DNA of 16,806 nt from Nitrososphaera sp035547955 (lineage in GTDB: Archaea; Thermoproteota; Nitrososphaeria; Nitrososphaerales; Nitrososphaeraceae). The stretch covers positions 1 to 16,806 of the forward strand of contig DASZTR010000042.1 of NCBI GenBank assembly GCA_035547955.1. The letters are read 5' to 3'. Below are positions 5,660-11,377 of the stretch, piece by piece. The position numbers and the translations under genes are program-made. Every line of letters starts with the position of its first letter. The first letter of the stretch is position 1. Under the pieces are notes generated by a model that was not told the DNA's origin, made no database searches, and saw only the letters and a program-made list of their open reading frames with translations.

Positions 5660-5936
5660 CAATAGAACCCACATCAGCATCATAGCGGACATACTGGATA
5701 CGGCAAGGCAGTACAGCTATGAGGGCTATGACAACGGCGCGCCCGTCACCCACCTCATCCGCAAGGCAAACGTTCCTCACCGGCGCCTCTCATCCATCGT
5801 TTCAGATCTGAAAGCGCACGGTCTCCTTCACGAGGCATCCGACTCAAAGTACCGCATCAGCGAAAAAGGCATGGAATTCCTGACGTCATACAATCAGTTC
5901 AAGGGCTTTGCCGAGAACTTTGGGCTCAAGATATAA
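5649..5936 (+). CDS. Winged-helix DNA-binding protein (HTH_45/ArnR1-like)
   Basis: This 95-residue predicted transcription regulator has an opening helix (THISIIADILDTARQYS), a helix-turn-helix across about residues 33-66 (THLIRKANVPHRRLSSIVSDLKAHGLL) and a wing ending SKYRISEKGMEFL. This is the compact winged-helix pattern of the archaeal HTH_45 group, of which Nitrososphaerota carry many copies. The ATG at 5649 overlaps the end of the seven-segment membrane gene by 11 bases, and GGGAGG at 5629-5634 could serve as its ribosome site, so translation is probably coupled. An in-frame ATG at 5622 would give a nine-residue extension overlapping further. A membrane sensor signalling to this regulator is a reasonable hypothesis; no sensing domain is present in the protein itself. 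Confidence 0.87.
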   Translation: MPSNNRTHISIIADILDTARQYSYEGYDNGAPVTHLIRKANVPHRRLSSIVSDLKAHGLLHEASDSKYRISEKGMEFLTSYNQFKGFAENFGLKI

Positions 5937-5983
5937 TGACAGACAGAGAAAGAAAATGGTACTTGGTAAGTTATTGCTACCAT

Positions 5984-5991
5984 GTTTAAAT
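5984..5991 (+). promoter_or_regulatory. TATA box for the gene at 6017
   Basis: GTTTAAAT is centred about 29 bases before the ATG at 6017, giving a leaderless or nearly leaderless mRNA. Confidence 0.5.
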
Positions 5992-6016
5992 CTCCATAAT
6001 GGCATAATATACCTTA

Positions 6017-6493
6017 ATGGCAACTGGTGTTGCAGACGCGCTAGAGCGGGTGAAAAGCGAGCTCCTCTCATGGCCGGGCGTGGCATTAAAGTCGCACAGG
6101 TTTGGCGGGATTGAATTTGACCTGAACGGCCGGGAGATGGGCCACATGCACGGTTCTAGCTGGGCCGATCTGCCGTTTCCAATGGACGTGAGAAAAGAGC
6201 TTGTCGAAAAGGGAAAGGCATCCCCTCACCACATCCTGCCGCAGTCCGGTTGGGTGACGTTTCACATACGCAACGACGAGGATGTGGTGACGCTCATCGG
6301 GCTGTTTCGGATGCAATACGAAAGGCTAGGCAATGTTAATATCATCAACGATAACAACCGCAAGAAAAGCAATAAAAATCCTGGGGACTATTCGTCCCCT
6401 TCGTCTGAAGATTCATCATCATCGGATTCGTCTTCAAAGTCATCTTCAAAGTCATCTTCAAAGTCGTCGTCTTTTGACATATGCCACCAATAG
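6017..6493 (+). CDS. PF17648 ('luciferase domain', DUF5519) protein with Ser/Lys repeat tail
   Basis: This is a 158-residue protein. Residues 1-110 match the small DUF5519/PF17648 domain: VKSELLSWPGV, HRFGGIEFDLNGREMGHMHG, ADLPFPMDVRKELV, HHILPQSGWVTFHIR and LFRMQYERL are characteristic blocks. Despite the Pfam nickname the domain is not a known light-producing enzyme and its activity is unknown; the conserved Gly-His-x-His (GHMHG) and PHHILP histidines suggest a ligand or metal site. The remaining residues are a polar tail ending in Ser/Lys repeats (SSK triplets), encoded by an imperfect 12-base tandem repeat, and finishing FDICHQ. The domain alone is the usual full protein, so the tail looks like a lineage-specific addition. 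It is convergent with a doubtful Cys-rich ORF. Confidence 0.88.
   Translation: MATGVADALERVKSELLSWPGVALKSHRFGGIEFDLNGREMGHMHGSSWADLPFPMDVRKELVEKGKASPHHILPQSGWVTFHIRNDEDVVTLIGLFRMQYERLGNVNIINDNNRKKSNKNPGDYSSPSSEDSSSSDSSSKSSSKSSSKSSSFDICHQ
6431..6466 (+). repeat. 12-bp tandem repeat, three units, inside the gene
   Basis: The unit TCTTCAAAGTCA occurs at 6431-6442, 6443-6454 and, with one change, 6455-6466. It encodes Ser-Ser-Lys-Ser steps. Because the unit length is a multiple of three, copy-number change would keep the frame. Confidence 0.85.
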
Positions 6494-6507
6494 CCGCTAG
6501 AGGATTG

Positions 6508-6858
6508 TTATAAGGGTTGCTTTACCTGGTACAGGCTGCAGCTATTGCACTGCATTTCTTGAATGTACTTAAAGGAACATATATCGCAACAACACGGCTG
6601 GCAGCACCAGTTGACGCCAAAAAAGAGCCCGGCATCGTACCTGCTTGACAGGAACCTTCGCACTTGCCACCGGAAACGGCTACCTATTTTTGTTGTCGTA
6701 ATATTTTGATGCGAGAGGCAGATCGCTTGAAATTTCAAAATTAGTTCCACAATACCACCAATTTGCGATCCTGCCTCAGATAGGGTTGTCAAACGTGATA
6801 TGATTTGAATTCCCTTGATAATTTCTAGCGGCGAGATTGTGCAGGAGCTTTGACGCAT
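6508..6858 (-). CDS. Doubtful Cys-rich protein ORF
   Basis: This is an open frame of 116 codons with ATG at 6858. I recognise no family. The C-terminal third is strikingly Cys-rich: eight cysteines in residues about 84-107 (WCCQPCCCDIC and MQCNSC), including CxxC pairs, as in a zinc-binding cluster. The N-terminal two thirds are ordinary mixed residues without membrane segments. Against it, the region is AT-rich, codon use is unlike that of the flanking genes, and the TATA-like elements (6862-6880, minus strand) are too close to the ATG for normal spacing, so the true start may lie downstream. It is convergent with the PF17648 gene. It may be a recently acquired or decaying gene. Confidence 0.38.
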   Translation of the reverse strand: MRQSSCTISPLEIIKGIQIISRLTTLSEAGSQIGGIVELILKFQAICLSHQNITTTKIGSRFRWQVRRFLSSRYDAGLFFGVNWCCQPCCCDICSFKYIQEMQCNSCSLYQVKQPL

Positions 6859-7197
6859 AAAAAATATAATTATATACTATCGCTATAGTCTTGCAGAGAT
6901 GTCTGGATGATCGACGACTAGCGTTTTGCCCTATCATCTATCTGGAATTCATCAGAGACTTTTGTTCGAGCTAGGACAAATTCTCTCATGCTAACACCTT
7001 TGATGACACTGATACTATATGTATTGTCCTTGCGTCAGTATAGATCTCTGTATCGGATAAAAGGATGGCTTAACTTTGTTCTTGGAACAATAACACATTC
7101 TGTCTTACGAGCCACTCCTACCTTAAATTTCTAAAATGAAATTATTGCGTCCAAATGTTTCCCAATTGCTTAATACGAGAATTGCGACAATCTCATA
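6859..7197. other. AT-rich intergenic stretch
   Basis: These 339 bases hold no convincing gene. There is an AT-rich block usable as a TATA box in either direction (6862-6880), and a TATA-like CTTAATAC (7169-7176) about 25 bases ahead of the His-rich gene. A 48-codon ORF (6988-7134) with a hydrophobic start has no supporting promoter or motif. No tRNA, repeat array or mobile-element end was seen. Confidence 0.6.
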
Positions 7198-7452
7198 ATG
7201 ACTACAACGACAACCATATTCGCGAACAAAAAAATAATGACGTTCGCGCTGCTGGCTTTGGGCGTCGCAATGGTAGGATCGGTAATAGCAGCGCCGACTG
7301 CTGCTTTTGCTGCTGGCGGCGGCCACTATGACCACCATGATGACGGACATCATCATCATCACGACCATGACCATGACCATGATCACCACGACCATGACAA
7401 CGATTGTCATCACCACGGACACCATGACCACAACGATGATAACAGGTGGTAA
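7198..7452 (+). CDS. Secreted His/Asp-rich metal-binding peptide
   Basis: This 84-residue pre-protein has a signal sequence at residues 10-38 (basic KK, hydrophobic TFALLALGVAMVGSVIAA, cleavage likely after AAFA). The mature part is about 45 residues, of which 20 are His and 13 Asp, in HHDD, HHHHH and HDHDHD patterns, plus one Cys. Such tails bind nickel, copper, zinc or cobalt; the physiological metal cannot be read from sequence. No folded domain is present. A TATA-like CTTAATAC at 7169-7176 gives leaderless transcription from the ATG at 7198. The DNA shows imperfect GACCAT hexamer repeats (about 7364-7398), so the His/Asp tract probably expanded by slippage. A strong hairpin 26 bases after the stop probably ends the transcript. 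It is likely extracellular and a metal buffer or scavenger. Confidence 0.85.
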   Translation: MTTTTTIFANKKIMTFALLALGVAMVGSVIAAPTAAFAAGGGHYDHHDDGHHHHHDHDHDHDHHDHDNDCHHHGHHDHNDDNRW

Positions 7453-7478
7453 GACGAAAGCAGGACATGAGGTCATGT

Positions 7479-7521
7479 GCAGTGATAATTCTTGATAATT
7501 GTCACTGCGCTCATCCTTTTT
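7479..7521 (+). terminator. Hairpin plus T-run after the His-rich gene
   Basis: Bases 7479-7490 pair with 7497-7508 (12 bp including one G-T wobble) around a 6-base loop, and a T5 run follows at 7517-7521. It begins 26 bases after the stop at 7452. A smaller inverted repeat (ACATGA/TCATGT, 7465-7478) precedes it. Confidence 0.55.
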
Positions 7522-7542
7522 CAAACTGTAAAATCAGCATTC

Positions 7543-7585
7543 ATCAAAATAGTTCCTTTTGATCCTCTGCCGACAATTAGGCAGA
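7543..7585. repeat. Two further inverted repeats in the convergent 3' intergenic region
   Basis: ATCAAAA/TTTTGAT (7543-7549 and 7557-7563) and TCTGCC/GGCAGA (7566-7571 and 7580-7585) are short perfect stems with loops of 7 and 8 bases. They lie between the His-rich gene and the minus-strand cysteine mini-gene ending at 7671 and may serve termination of the latter. No coding potential is seen here. Confidence 0.35.
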
Positions 7586-7670
7586 TAAAACAAAACTACA
7601 TTGAATCTTGTTTCAAGGTTTTATAGATAGGTAGTCATTAGCGGCCAGAGAACTGATGATGCCTTTCTTT

Positions 7671-7835
7671 TCATTTTGTCGCCATTATGACGCAGCTGCA
7701 CACCCCTATCTCGCAGCGCCTTATCTCCTTCCCGTCCGTCCGGGTGAGCACGTAGCCATGCCGCTCAAGGGGATGGAGGCACTTTTCGCATATGGGGCCG
7801 TACATCGCTACGTATGGTTTCACAAAGCCATCCAT
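7671..7835 (-). CDS. Tiny cysteine-rich (zinc-ribbon-like) protein, about 54 residues
   Basis: The reverse strand encodes about 54 residues starting MDGFVKPYVAMYG from the ATG at 7835; an earlier ATG at 7841 adds two residues. Cysteines are arranged as CEKC near residue 16 and then CEIGVCSC near residue 41, a plausible zinc-binding set. Between them lies a basic, strand-rich section (LERHGYVLTRTDGKEIRR). No named family is recognised. Support for reality: the reading frame continues with sensible residues, the Cys pairs are spaced like other archaeal ribbons, and a good TATA box (TATAAAAA on the minus strand, about 7853-7860) lies about 20 bases upstream. The plus-strand ORF over the same bases lacks any such motif and looks like its antisense. 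It is divergent from the small Cys/His gene at 7887. Confidence 0.68.
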   Translation of the reverse strand: MDGFVKPYVAMYGPICEKCLHPLERHGYVLTRTDGKEIRRCEIGVCSCVIMATK

Positions 7836-7850
7836 AAGCATTCCAGTCAG

Positions 7851-7862
7851 CTTTTTATATTC
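7851..7862. promoter_or_regulatory. Shared TATA region between two divergent mini-genes
   Basis: CTTTTTATATTC reads as a TATA-like element on the plus strand, about 30 bases before the ATG at 7887. Its complement GAATATAAAAAG is a TATA box on the minus strand, about 20 bases before the ATG at 7835. Only about 50 bases separate the two start codons, so TBP binding here could not serve both genes at once. Confidence 0.5.
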
Positions 7863-7886
7863 AGGTAGGGTTTCTGCAAAGTAGTT

Positions 7887-8093
7887 ATGGGCCGAGTCGA
7901 AAAAGGAGTCCCTTGCAGCGTCAGCGGCTGCGAAAACAAGGCGGAACGTTCTCTGAGTGGAACCAAGGCCGCGATGGCCCCGGACATGGGCCTCAGCAGT
8001 TCAAAGCATGCCTACCTGTGCCATGAGCATTACAAGGAATGGAAAAAGGCCACCAAGGAAGACAGGGAAAACGAGAGGGCCAGATGGGGTTAA
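7887..8093 (+). CDS. Small Cys/His zinc-finger-like protein
   Basis: This 68-residue soluble protein has cysteines at 10 and 15 (CSVSGC) and a downstream HAYLCHEHYKEW block with His 41, Cys 45, His 46 and His 48, a C-x4-C / C-x2-H pattern typical of small treble-clef-like zinc sites. The C-terminus is a charged helix (KKATKEDRENERARWG). No specific family is recognised and no catalytic residues are visible. The ATG at 7887 lies about 30 bases after a TATA-like element, so the mRNA is probably leaderless. Its divergent neighbour is another cysteine mini-protein, and thrS follows 68 bases later on the same strand with its own AT-rich promoter. Confidence 0.83.
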   Translation: MGRVEKGVPCSVSGCENKAERSLSGTKAAMAPDMGLSSSKHAYLCHEHYKEWKKATKEDRENERARWG

Positions 8094-8123
8094 GGGCTAA
8101 TAAAATAATAGCAATAATACACA

Positions 8124-8132
8124 CTATAAATT
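8124..8132 (+). promoter_or_regulatory. TATA box for thrS
   Basis: CTATAAATT sits in an AT-rich spacer about 34 bases before the ATG at 8162. That leaves a leader of roughly ten bases with an AAAGGATGA Shine-Dalgarno-like sequence at 8151-8159. Confidence 0.5.
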
Positions 8133-8161
8133 AGCATAAATCCGTGATCAAAGGATGATAT

Positions 8162-10081
8162 ATGCGCCTACTGCAACTTCATTCTGATTTTATCGAGTAC
8201 GAACCCATCGAGAAGGAGATCAAAAGTGCCGAGGATATCCCTTCAAAGGCCAAGGTGAGATTCGATGACCTCGTAGTCGCGTTTATCGCAGTAGAAACCG
8301 GTGACGACGAGAGCACCGCCAAGGCGGCTGCAGGCGAAATAAAAAAATACATAGACACAGTCAAAGCGTCAAGGCTCCTCGTCTATCCGTACGCCCACCT
8401 AAGCTCCGACCTGGCTGCTCCGGACGCCGCGGCAGGAATAATCCGCAAAGTGGAGAGCATTGCAAGAGAATTATCAATCCCCGAAGTGCACAGGTCGCCC
8501 TTTGGCTGGACAAAGTCGTTTAACATCAAGGTCAAAGGCCACCCGCTGGCAGAAAGCGCCAAGGCGATCTCAGGACAGGCGGGAGGCACTGAAGATATCG
8601 CTACTCCTCATCTGCACGAGCATGAACATGAGCACGACGAGGGCAAAGAGTCGGTGGCTCTAAAGAACGAGGACAAGCTGAAGTCGTCCTGGTATATACT
8701 GCAGCCGGGTGGCATGCTGACCCCCGTAAGCGAGTACAAGTTCAAAAAGCCGGATGCGAACCTCCAGACGCTTGCTAACTATGAGATCTCGAAAAACCGT
8801 GCGGTGAACCAGCAGCCCGAGCACGTGCGCCTGATGAAAAAGATGGCGATAGCCGATTACGAGCCGGCGTCAGACGCTGGCAACATGCGCTTTTACCCCA
8901 AGGGCCGCCTGATGAAGTCTCTCATCGAGCAGTATGTGACCCGCCGGGTGATGGAATACGGCGGCATCGAGGTAGAGACACCGATAATGTACGACACAAA
9001 GCACCCGTCTATGGAGAGCTACTTCAACCGCTTCCCTGCGAGACAGTACAATATCCAGTCTGACAACAAGCAGCTGTTCCTGCGGTTTGCCGCGTGTTTT
9101 GGGCAGTTTCTGATAGCAAAGGATATGAATGTGTCGTACAAGCACATGCCTTTCAAGCTCTATGAACTGACGCGCTACTCGTTTAGGCGCGAAAAATCCG
9201 GCGAGCTGGTGGGCTTGCGCCGACTGCGCGCCTTTACAATGCCTGACTGCCACGCGTTCTGCAAGGATCTTGCGCAGGCAAAGGAAGAATTCCGCAAGCG
9301 GTTTGAGCTTTCGATAAGCGTTCTCAACGCGTTTGGCCTCCAGAATGAGGACGTCGAGATGGCCATCAGGTTCACGGAGGACTTTTGGAACGAGAACAAG
9401 GATTTCATCACTGAACTGATAAACAAGTTTGGCAGGCCGGTGCTTGCAGAGGTGTGGAAGGAGCGCTTTTTCTATTTCACCCTGAAATGGGAGTTCAACT
9501 ACATCGACGGCCTGGGCAAGGCGTCTGCGCTTTCCACCGACCAGATTGACGTCGAAAACGGCAAGCGCTACGGCATCGAATACGTCGACGAAGACGGCAC
9601 GAAAAAGAACCCGATAATACTGCACAACTCGCCTTCGGGCGCAGTCGAGCGCGTGATGTACGCCTTGATGGAAAAGGCGGCCAAGGTGTCAAAGACGGGC
9701 GGCGTTCCGTCGTTCCCCCTGTGGCTTGCGCATACGCAGGTGCGCATCATCTCTGTGGCAAAAGAGCACCTGCCGTTCTGCGACAGCCTGCTTGAGCAGC
9801 TTACTGCAAGCCAGATCCGCGCCGACGTTGATGACAGGGACGAATCGGTCGGCAAAAAAATCCGCGAGTCAGAGACAGAGTGGATACGCTATGCCGTCGT
9901 CGTCGGCGACAAGGAAGTGGCTTCTGGCAAGCTGGTGGTTCGCGACAGAAACGAGGGCAAGCAGCGCGAGATGACCGTGCAGGAACTGATAGACGAGATA
10001 AAGGCGCAGACAAAGGACAAGCCCTATCTCCCACTAAACCTGCCAAGGCACGTTTCGACTAGGCCACAGATCATGGCCTAG
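8162..10081 (+). CDS. thrS: Threonyl-tRNA synthetase, archaeal type
   Basis: This class II synthetase charges tRNA-Thr with threonine in the cytoplasm. At 639 residues it is full length. Residues 1-135 are the archaeal N-terminal editing domain, related to D-aminoacyl-tRNA deacylase, which removes serine mischarged on tRNA-Thr. The catalytic core runs from about 220 to 515: motif 1 around MKSLIEQYVTRRVMEYGG (251-268), motif 2 around YELTRYSFRREKS (334-346) and motif 3 around SPSGAVERVMYALME (490-504). The active-site zinc ligands are expected at Cys312, His364 and His488. The anticodon-binding domain fills 518-616. Odd feature: the linker between editing and catalytic domains has a His/Glu run (HLHEHEHEHDE, 150-160) that could bind metal. 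The ATG start has a Shine-Dalgarno-like sequence. Confidence 0.98.
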   Translation: MRLLQLHSDFIEYEPIEKEIKSAEDIPSKAKVRFDDLVVAFIAVETGDDESTAKAAAGEIKKYIDTVKASRLLVYPYAHLSSDLAAPDAAAGIIRKVESIARELSIPEVHRSPFGWTKSFNIKVKGHPLAESAKAISGQAGGTEDIATPHLHEHEHEHDEGKESVALKNEDKLKSSWYILQPGGMLTPVSEYKFKKPDANLQTLANYEISKNRAVNQQPEHVRLMKKMAIADYEPASDAGNMRFYPKGRLMKSLIEQYVTRRVMEYGGIEVETPIMYDTKHPSMESYFNRFPARQYNIQSDNKQLFLRFAACFGQFLIAKDMNVSYKHMPFKLYELTRYSFRREKSGELVGLRRLRAFTMPDCHAFCKDLAQAKEEFRKRFELSISVLNAFGLQNEDVEMAIRFTEDFWNENKDFITELINKFGRPVLAEVWKERFFYFTLKWEFNYIDGLGKASALSTDQIDVENGKRYGIEYVDEDGTKKNPIILHNSPSGAVERVMYALMEKAAKVSKTGGVPSFPLWLAHTQVRIISVAKEHLPFCDSLLEQLTASQIRADVDDRDESVGKKIRESETEWIRYAVVVGDKEVASGKLVVRDRNEGKQREMTVQELIDEIKAQTKDKPYLPLNLPRHVSTRPQIMA

Positions 10082-10099
10082 CGACAGCCCCTCTGCAGC

Positions 10100-10340
10100 C
10101 AAACACAAAGACGGCCTCTGCTCCTTTGCAACATAGACTCTGCCTGTATTTTGGTCGACAGCAACTCCCGTCGGGTCGTCACAGTCCAGCGCTCTCTCTA
10201 TATATCCGGTCAATTACTTTTATTGCCTCATTAGTAGAGCCGTCGACTATGGACACCGACCTTTGTAGGCAATTGGTGACATATACAACGTCGTTCTTTT
10301 GGCCTATTGATATGCGAGGAACACGAAAATAGGCGTGTGA
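10100..10340 (-). pseudogene. Relic of a YVTN/NHL beta-propeller surface protein (frameshifted, truncated)
   Basis: The reverse strand carries two pieces of textbook YVTN-repeat protein in different frames. Piece one (about 10182-10340) reads NDVVYVTNCLQRSVSIVDG followed by STNEAIKVI, then hits a stop at 10179-10181. Piece two, shifted by one frame and readable from about 10201, continues ERALDCDDPTGVAVDQ then NTGRVYVAK to about 10121, then loses the pattern near the thrS 3' end. The order and spacing are those of consecutive propeller blades (Y-V-T-N ... SVSVIDGSTN ... P-x-GVAVD-x-x-T-x-R-V-Y-V), so one frameshift separates halves of a once-continuous gene. Neither a start nor an export signal remains. 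Full-length relatives are large secreted cell-surface proteins, abundant in archaea including Nitrososphaerota. It fills the whole gap between thrS and the agmatinase-like gene. Confidence 0.8.
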
Positions 10341-10343
10341 TGA

Positions 10344-11282
10344 TCACATTGCGTACTTGCGCGCCAGTATGCGCAATAGTGTCTGTGTGGCAAGCGCACC
10401 CTCGCGGTAATCGTCGTTTTTCACGCCGACCTCTACCATGTCCATCCCCACCAGCTTGGCCGACGGGTGTATTGCCTTTATTAGGCGCAGTACTTGGAAA
10501 GGGTCAAGGCCGTACGGCTCGGGTGTTCCCGTGCATGGCACGTACGGCAGATCATAGGCGTCGATATCAAACGAGATGTAGATGTTCCTGCCATCCGTCT
10601 TTTTGGCAAGGAAATCTGCGACTTTATCAAGGCTGTCGTGCACCTGCCATGCGTCAAATGTTGTAACGCCGCCCTTGATGGCATTCTCGTTCTCTTCACT
10701 GTCGGTCTGGCGGATGCCTATTTGCACTAGGTCTTTGCCGGGTATGTACTCTAGCAGATGGTAGAACGGAGTCGTGTGGCAGAACTTCATGCCTTCGTAC
10801 TCGGCTTTCATGTCGCGGTGGGCGTCGAAATGGATGACAAACGGCTTTTCAGCAGCTAGTGCCTTTATCTGGTAATATGAAAGCGTGTGCTCGCCTCCGA
10901 GCAGCACCGGGATCTTGTTATTTTCCCGCAGAGTCGACACCACATGTGGAATGGTCCTGTCAAGGTACGCAAGAACCGTTTTTGCCGTGTTCTTACCCTT
11001 TGGCGGCATTTTCAGGTCGCCAAGGTCAAATATCGAATTCAACTCGTAAATGTCGGCATTTTCGTCCAGCACAAAAGTCTCTATCTGCCGAGCCGACGTC
11101 ATCCTGATTGCTTCCGGCCCCCTCGCCGTGCCCTTGCCAAACGACGTTGTCGCGTCAAGAGGGACTCCATAGACTGCGATCCTTGCTTCCTGGAACGAGA
11201 TCCTGACAGGAGTGTCGGCAAAGCTATAACCTGCCTTTGTCTTTTCCGGCACGACAAACAGGTCGAAAAAGCCCTTGTCCAT
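10344..11282 (-). CDS. speB: Ureohydrolase family protein (agmatinase-like)
   Basis: This 312-residue member of the arginase/agmatinase family uses two manganese ions to remove urea from a guanidino compound; agmatine to putrescine is the usual archaeal reaction. Metal ligands are visible in order: His132 (GGEHTLS), Asp153, His155 and Asp157 (HFDAHRDM), and Asp239 and Asp241 (SFDIDAYD). The TGTPEPYGL loop (251-259) is also standard. Variations: GGEH instead of the commoner GGDH, and CHTTPF where agmatinases usually have a His-Gly-Thr-Pro segment, so substrate choice is not certain. The gene is 95 bases downstream of polB on the same strand, with its own TATA-like element on the minus strand (11321-11328), so it may be transcribed independently. 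Length is normal for the family. Confidence 0.9.
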   Translation of the reverse strand: MDKGFFDLFVVPEKTKAGYSFADTPVRISFQEARIAVYGVPLDATTSFGKGTARGPEAIRMTSARQIETFVLDENADIYELNSIFDLGDLKMPPKGKNTAKTVLAYLDRTIPHVVSTLRENNKIPVLLGGEHTLSYYQIKALAAEKPFVIHFDAHRDMKAEYEGMKFCHTTPFYHLLEYIPGKDLVQIGIRQTDSEENENAIKGGVTTFDAWQVHDSLDKVADFLAKKTDGRNIYISFDIDAYDLPYVPCTGTPEPYGLDPFQVLRLIKAIHPSAKLVGMDMVEVGVKNDDYREGALATQTLLRILARKYAM

Positions 11283-11320
11283 TCTCTATACTACACGCAT
11301 CTTTCTCTCAAAAAATGTGG

Positions 11321-11328
11321 ATAATAAA
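11321..11328 (-). promoter_or_regulatory. TATA box for the agmatinase-like gene
   Basis: The minus strand reads TTTATTAT about 40 bases upstream of the ATG at 11282, predicting a leader of about 15 bases. The 95-base gap after polB is otherwise AT-rich and simple in sequence, with no other feature seen. Confidence 0.4.
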
Positions 11329-11377
11329 CCTACTACTGCTACTATTGTTATTATTATAATTAATTAAATTTCAGGGC

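Noticed and set aside
6431..6466. Tandem 12-bp repeats as a possible CRISPR-like array
   Set aside because: Units are contiguous with no spacers and lie in frame inside a gene, encoding a Ser/Lys tail.
6988..7134. 48-codon plus-strand ORF with hydrophobic N-terminus
   Set aside because: No TATA at proper distance, no family pattern, AT-rich region. Too weak to call.
7656..7868. 70-codon plus-strand ORF
   Set aside because: Antisense to the cysteine mini-gene at 7671-7835, whose strand has the better TATA box and metal-ligand pattern.
8870..9625. 251-codon open frame on the minus strand
   Set aside because: Lies wholly antisense to thrS, whose motifs are complete. The long frame is a by-product of the codon bias of the real gene and shows no motif.
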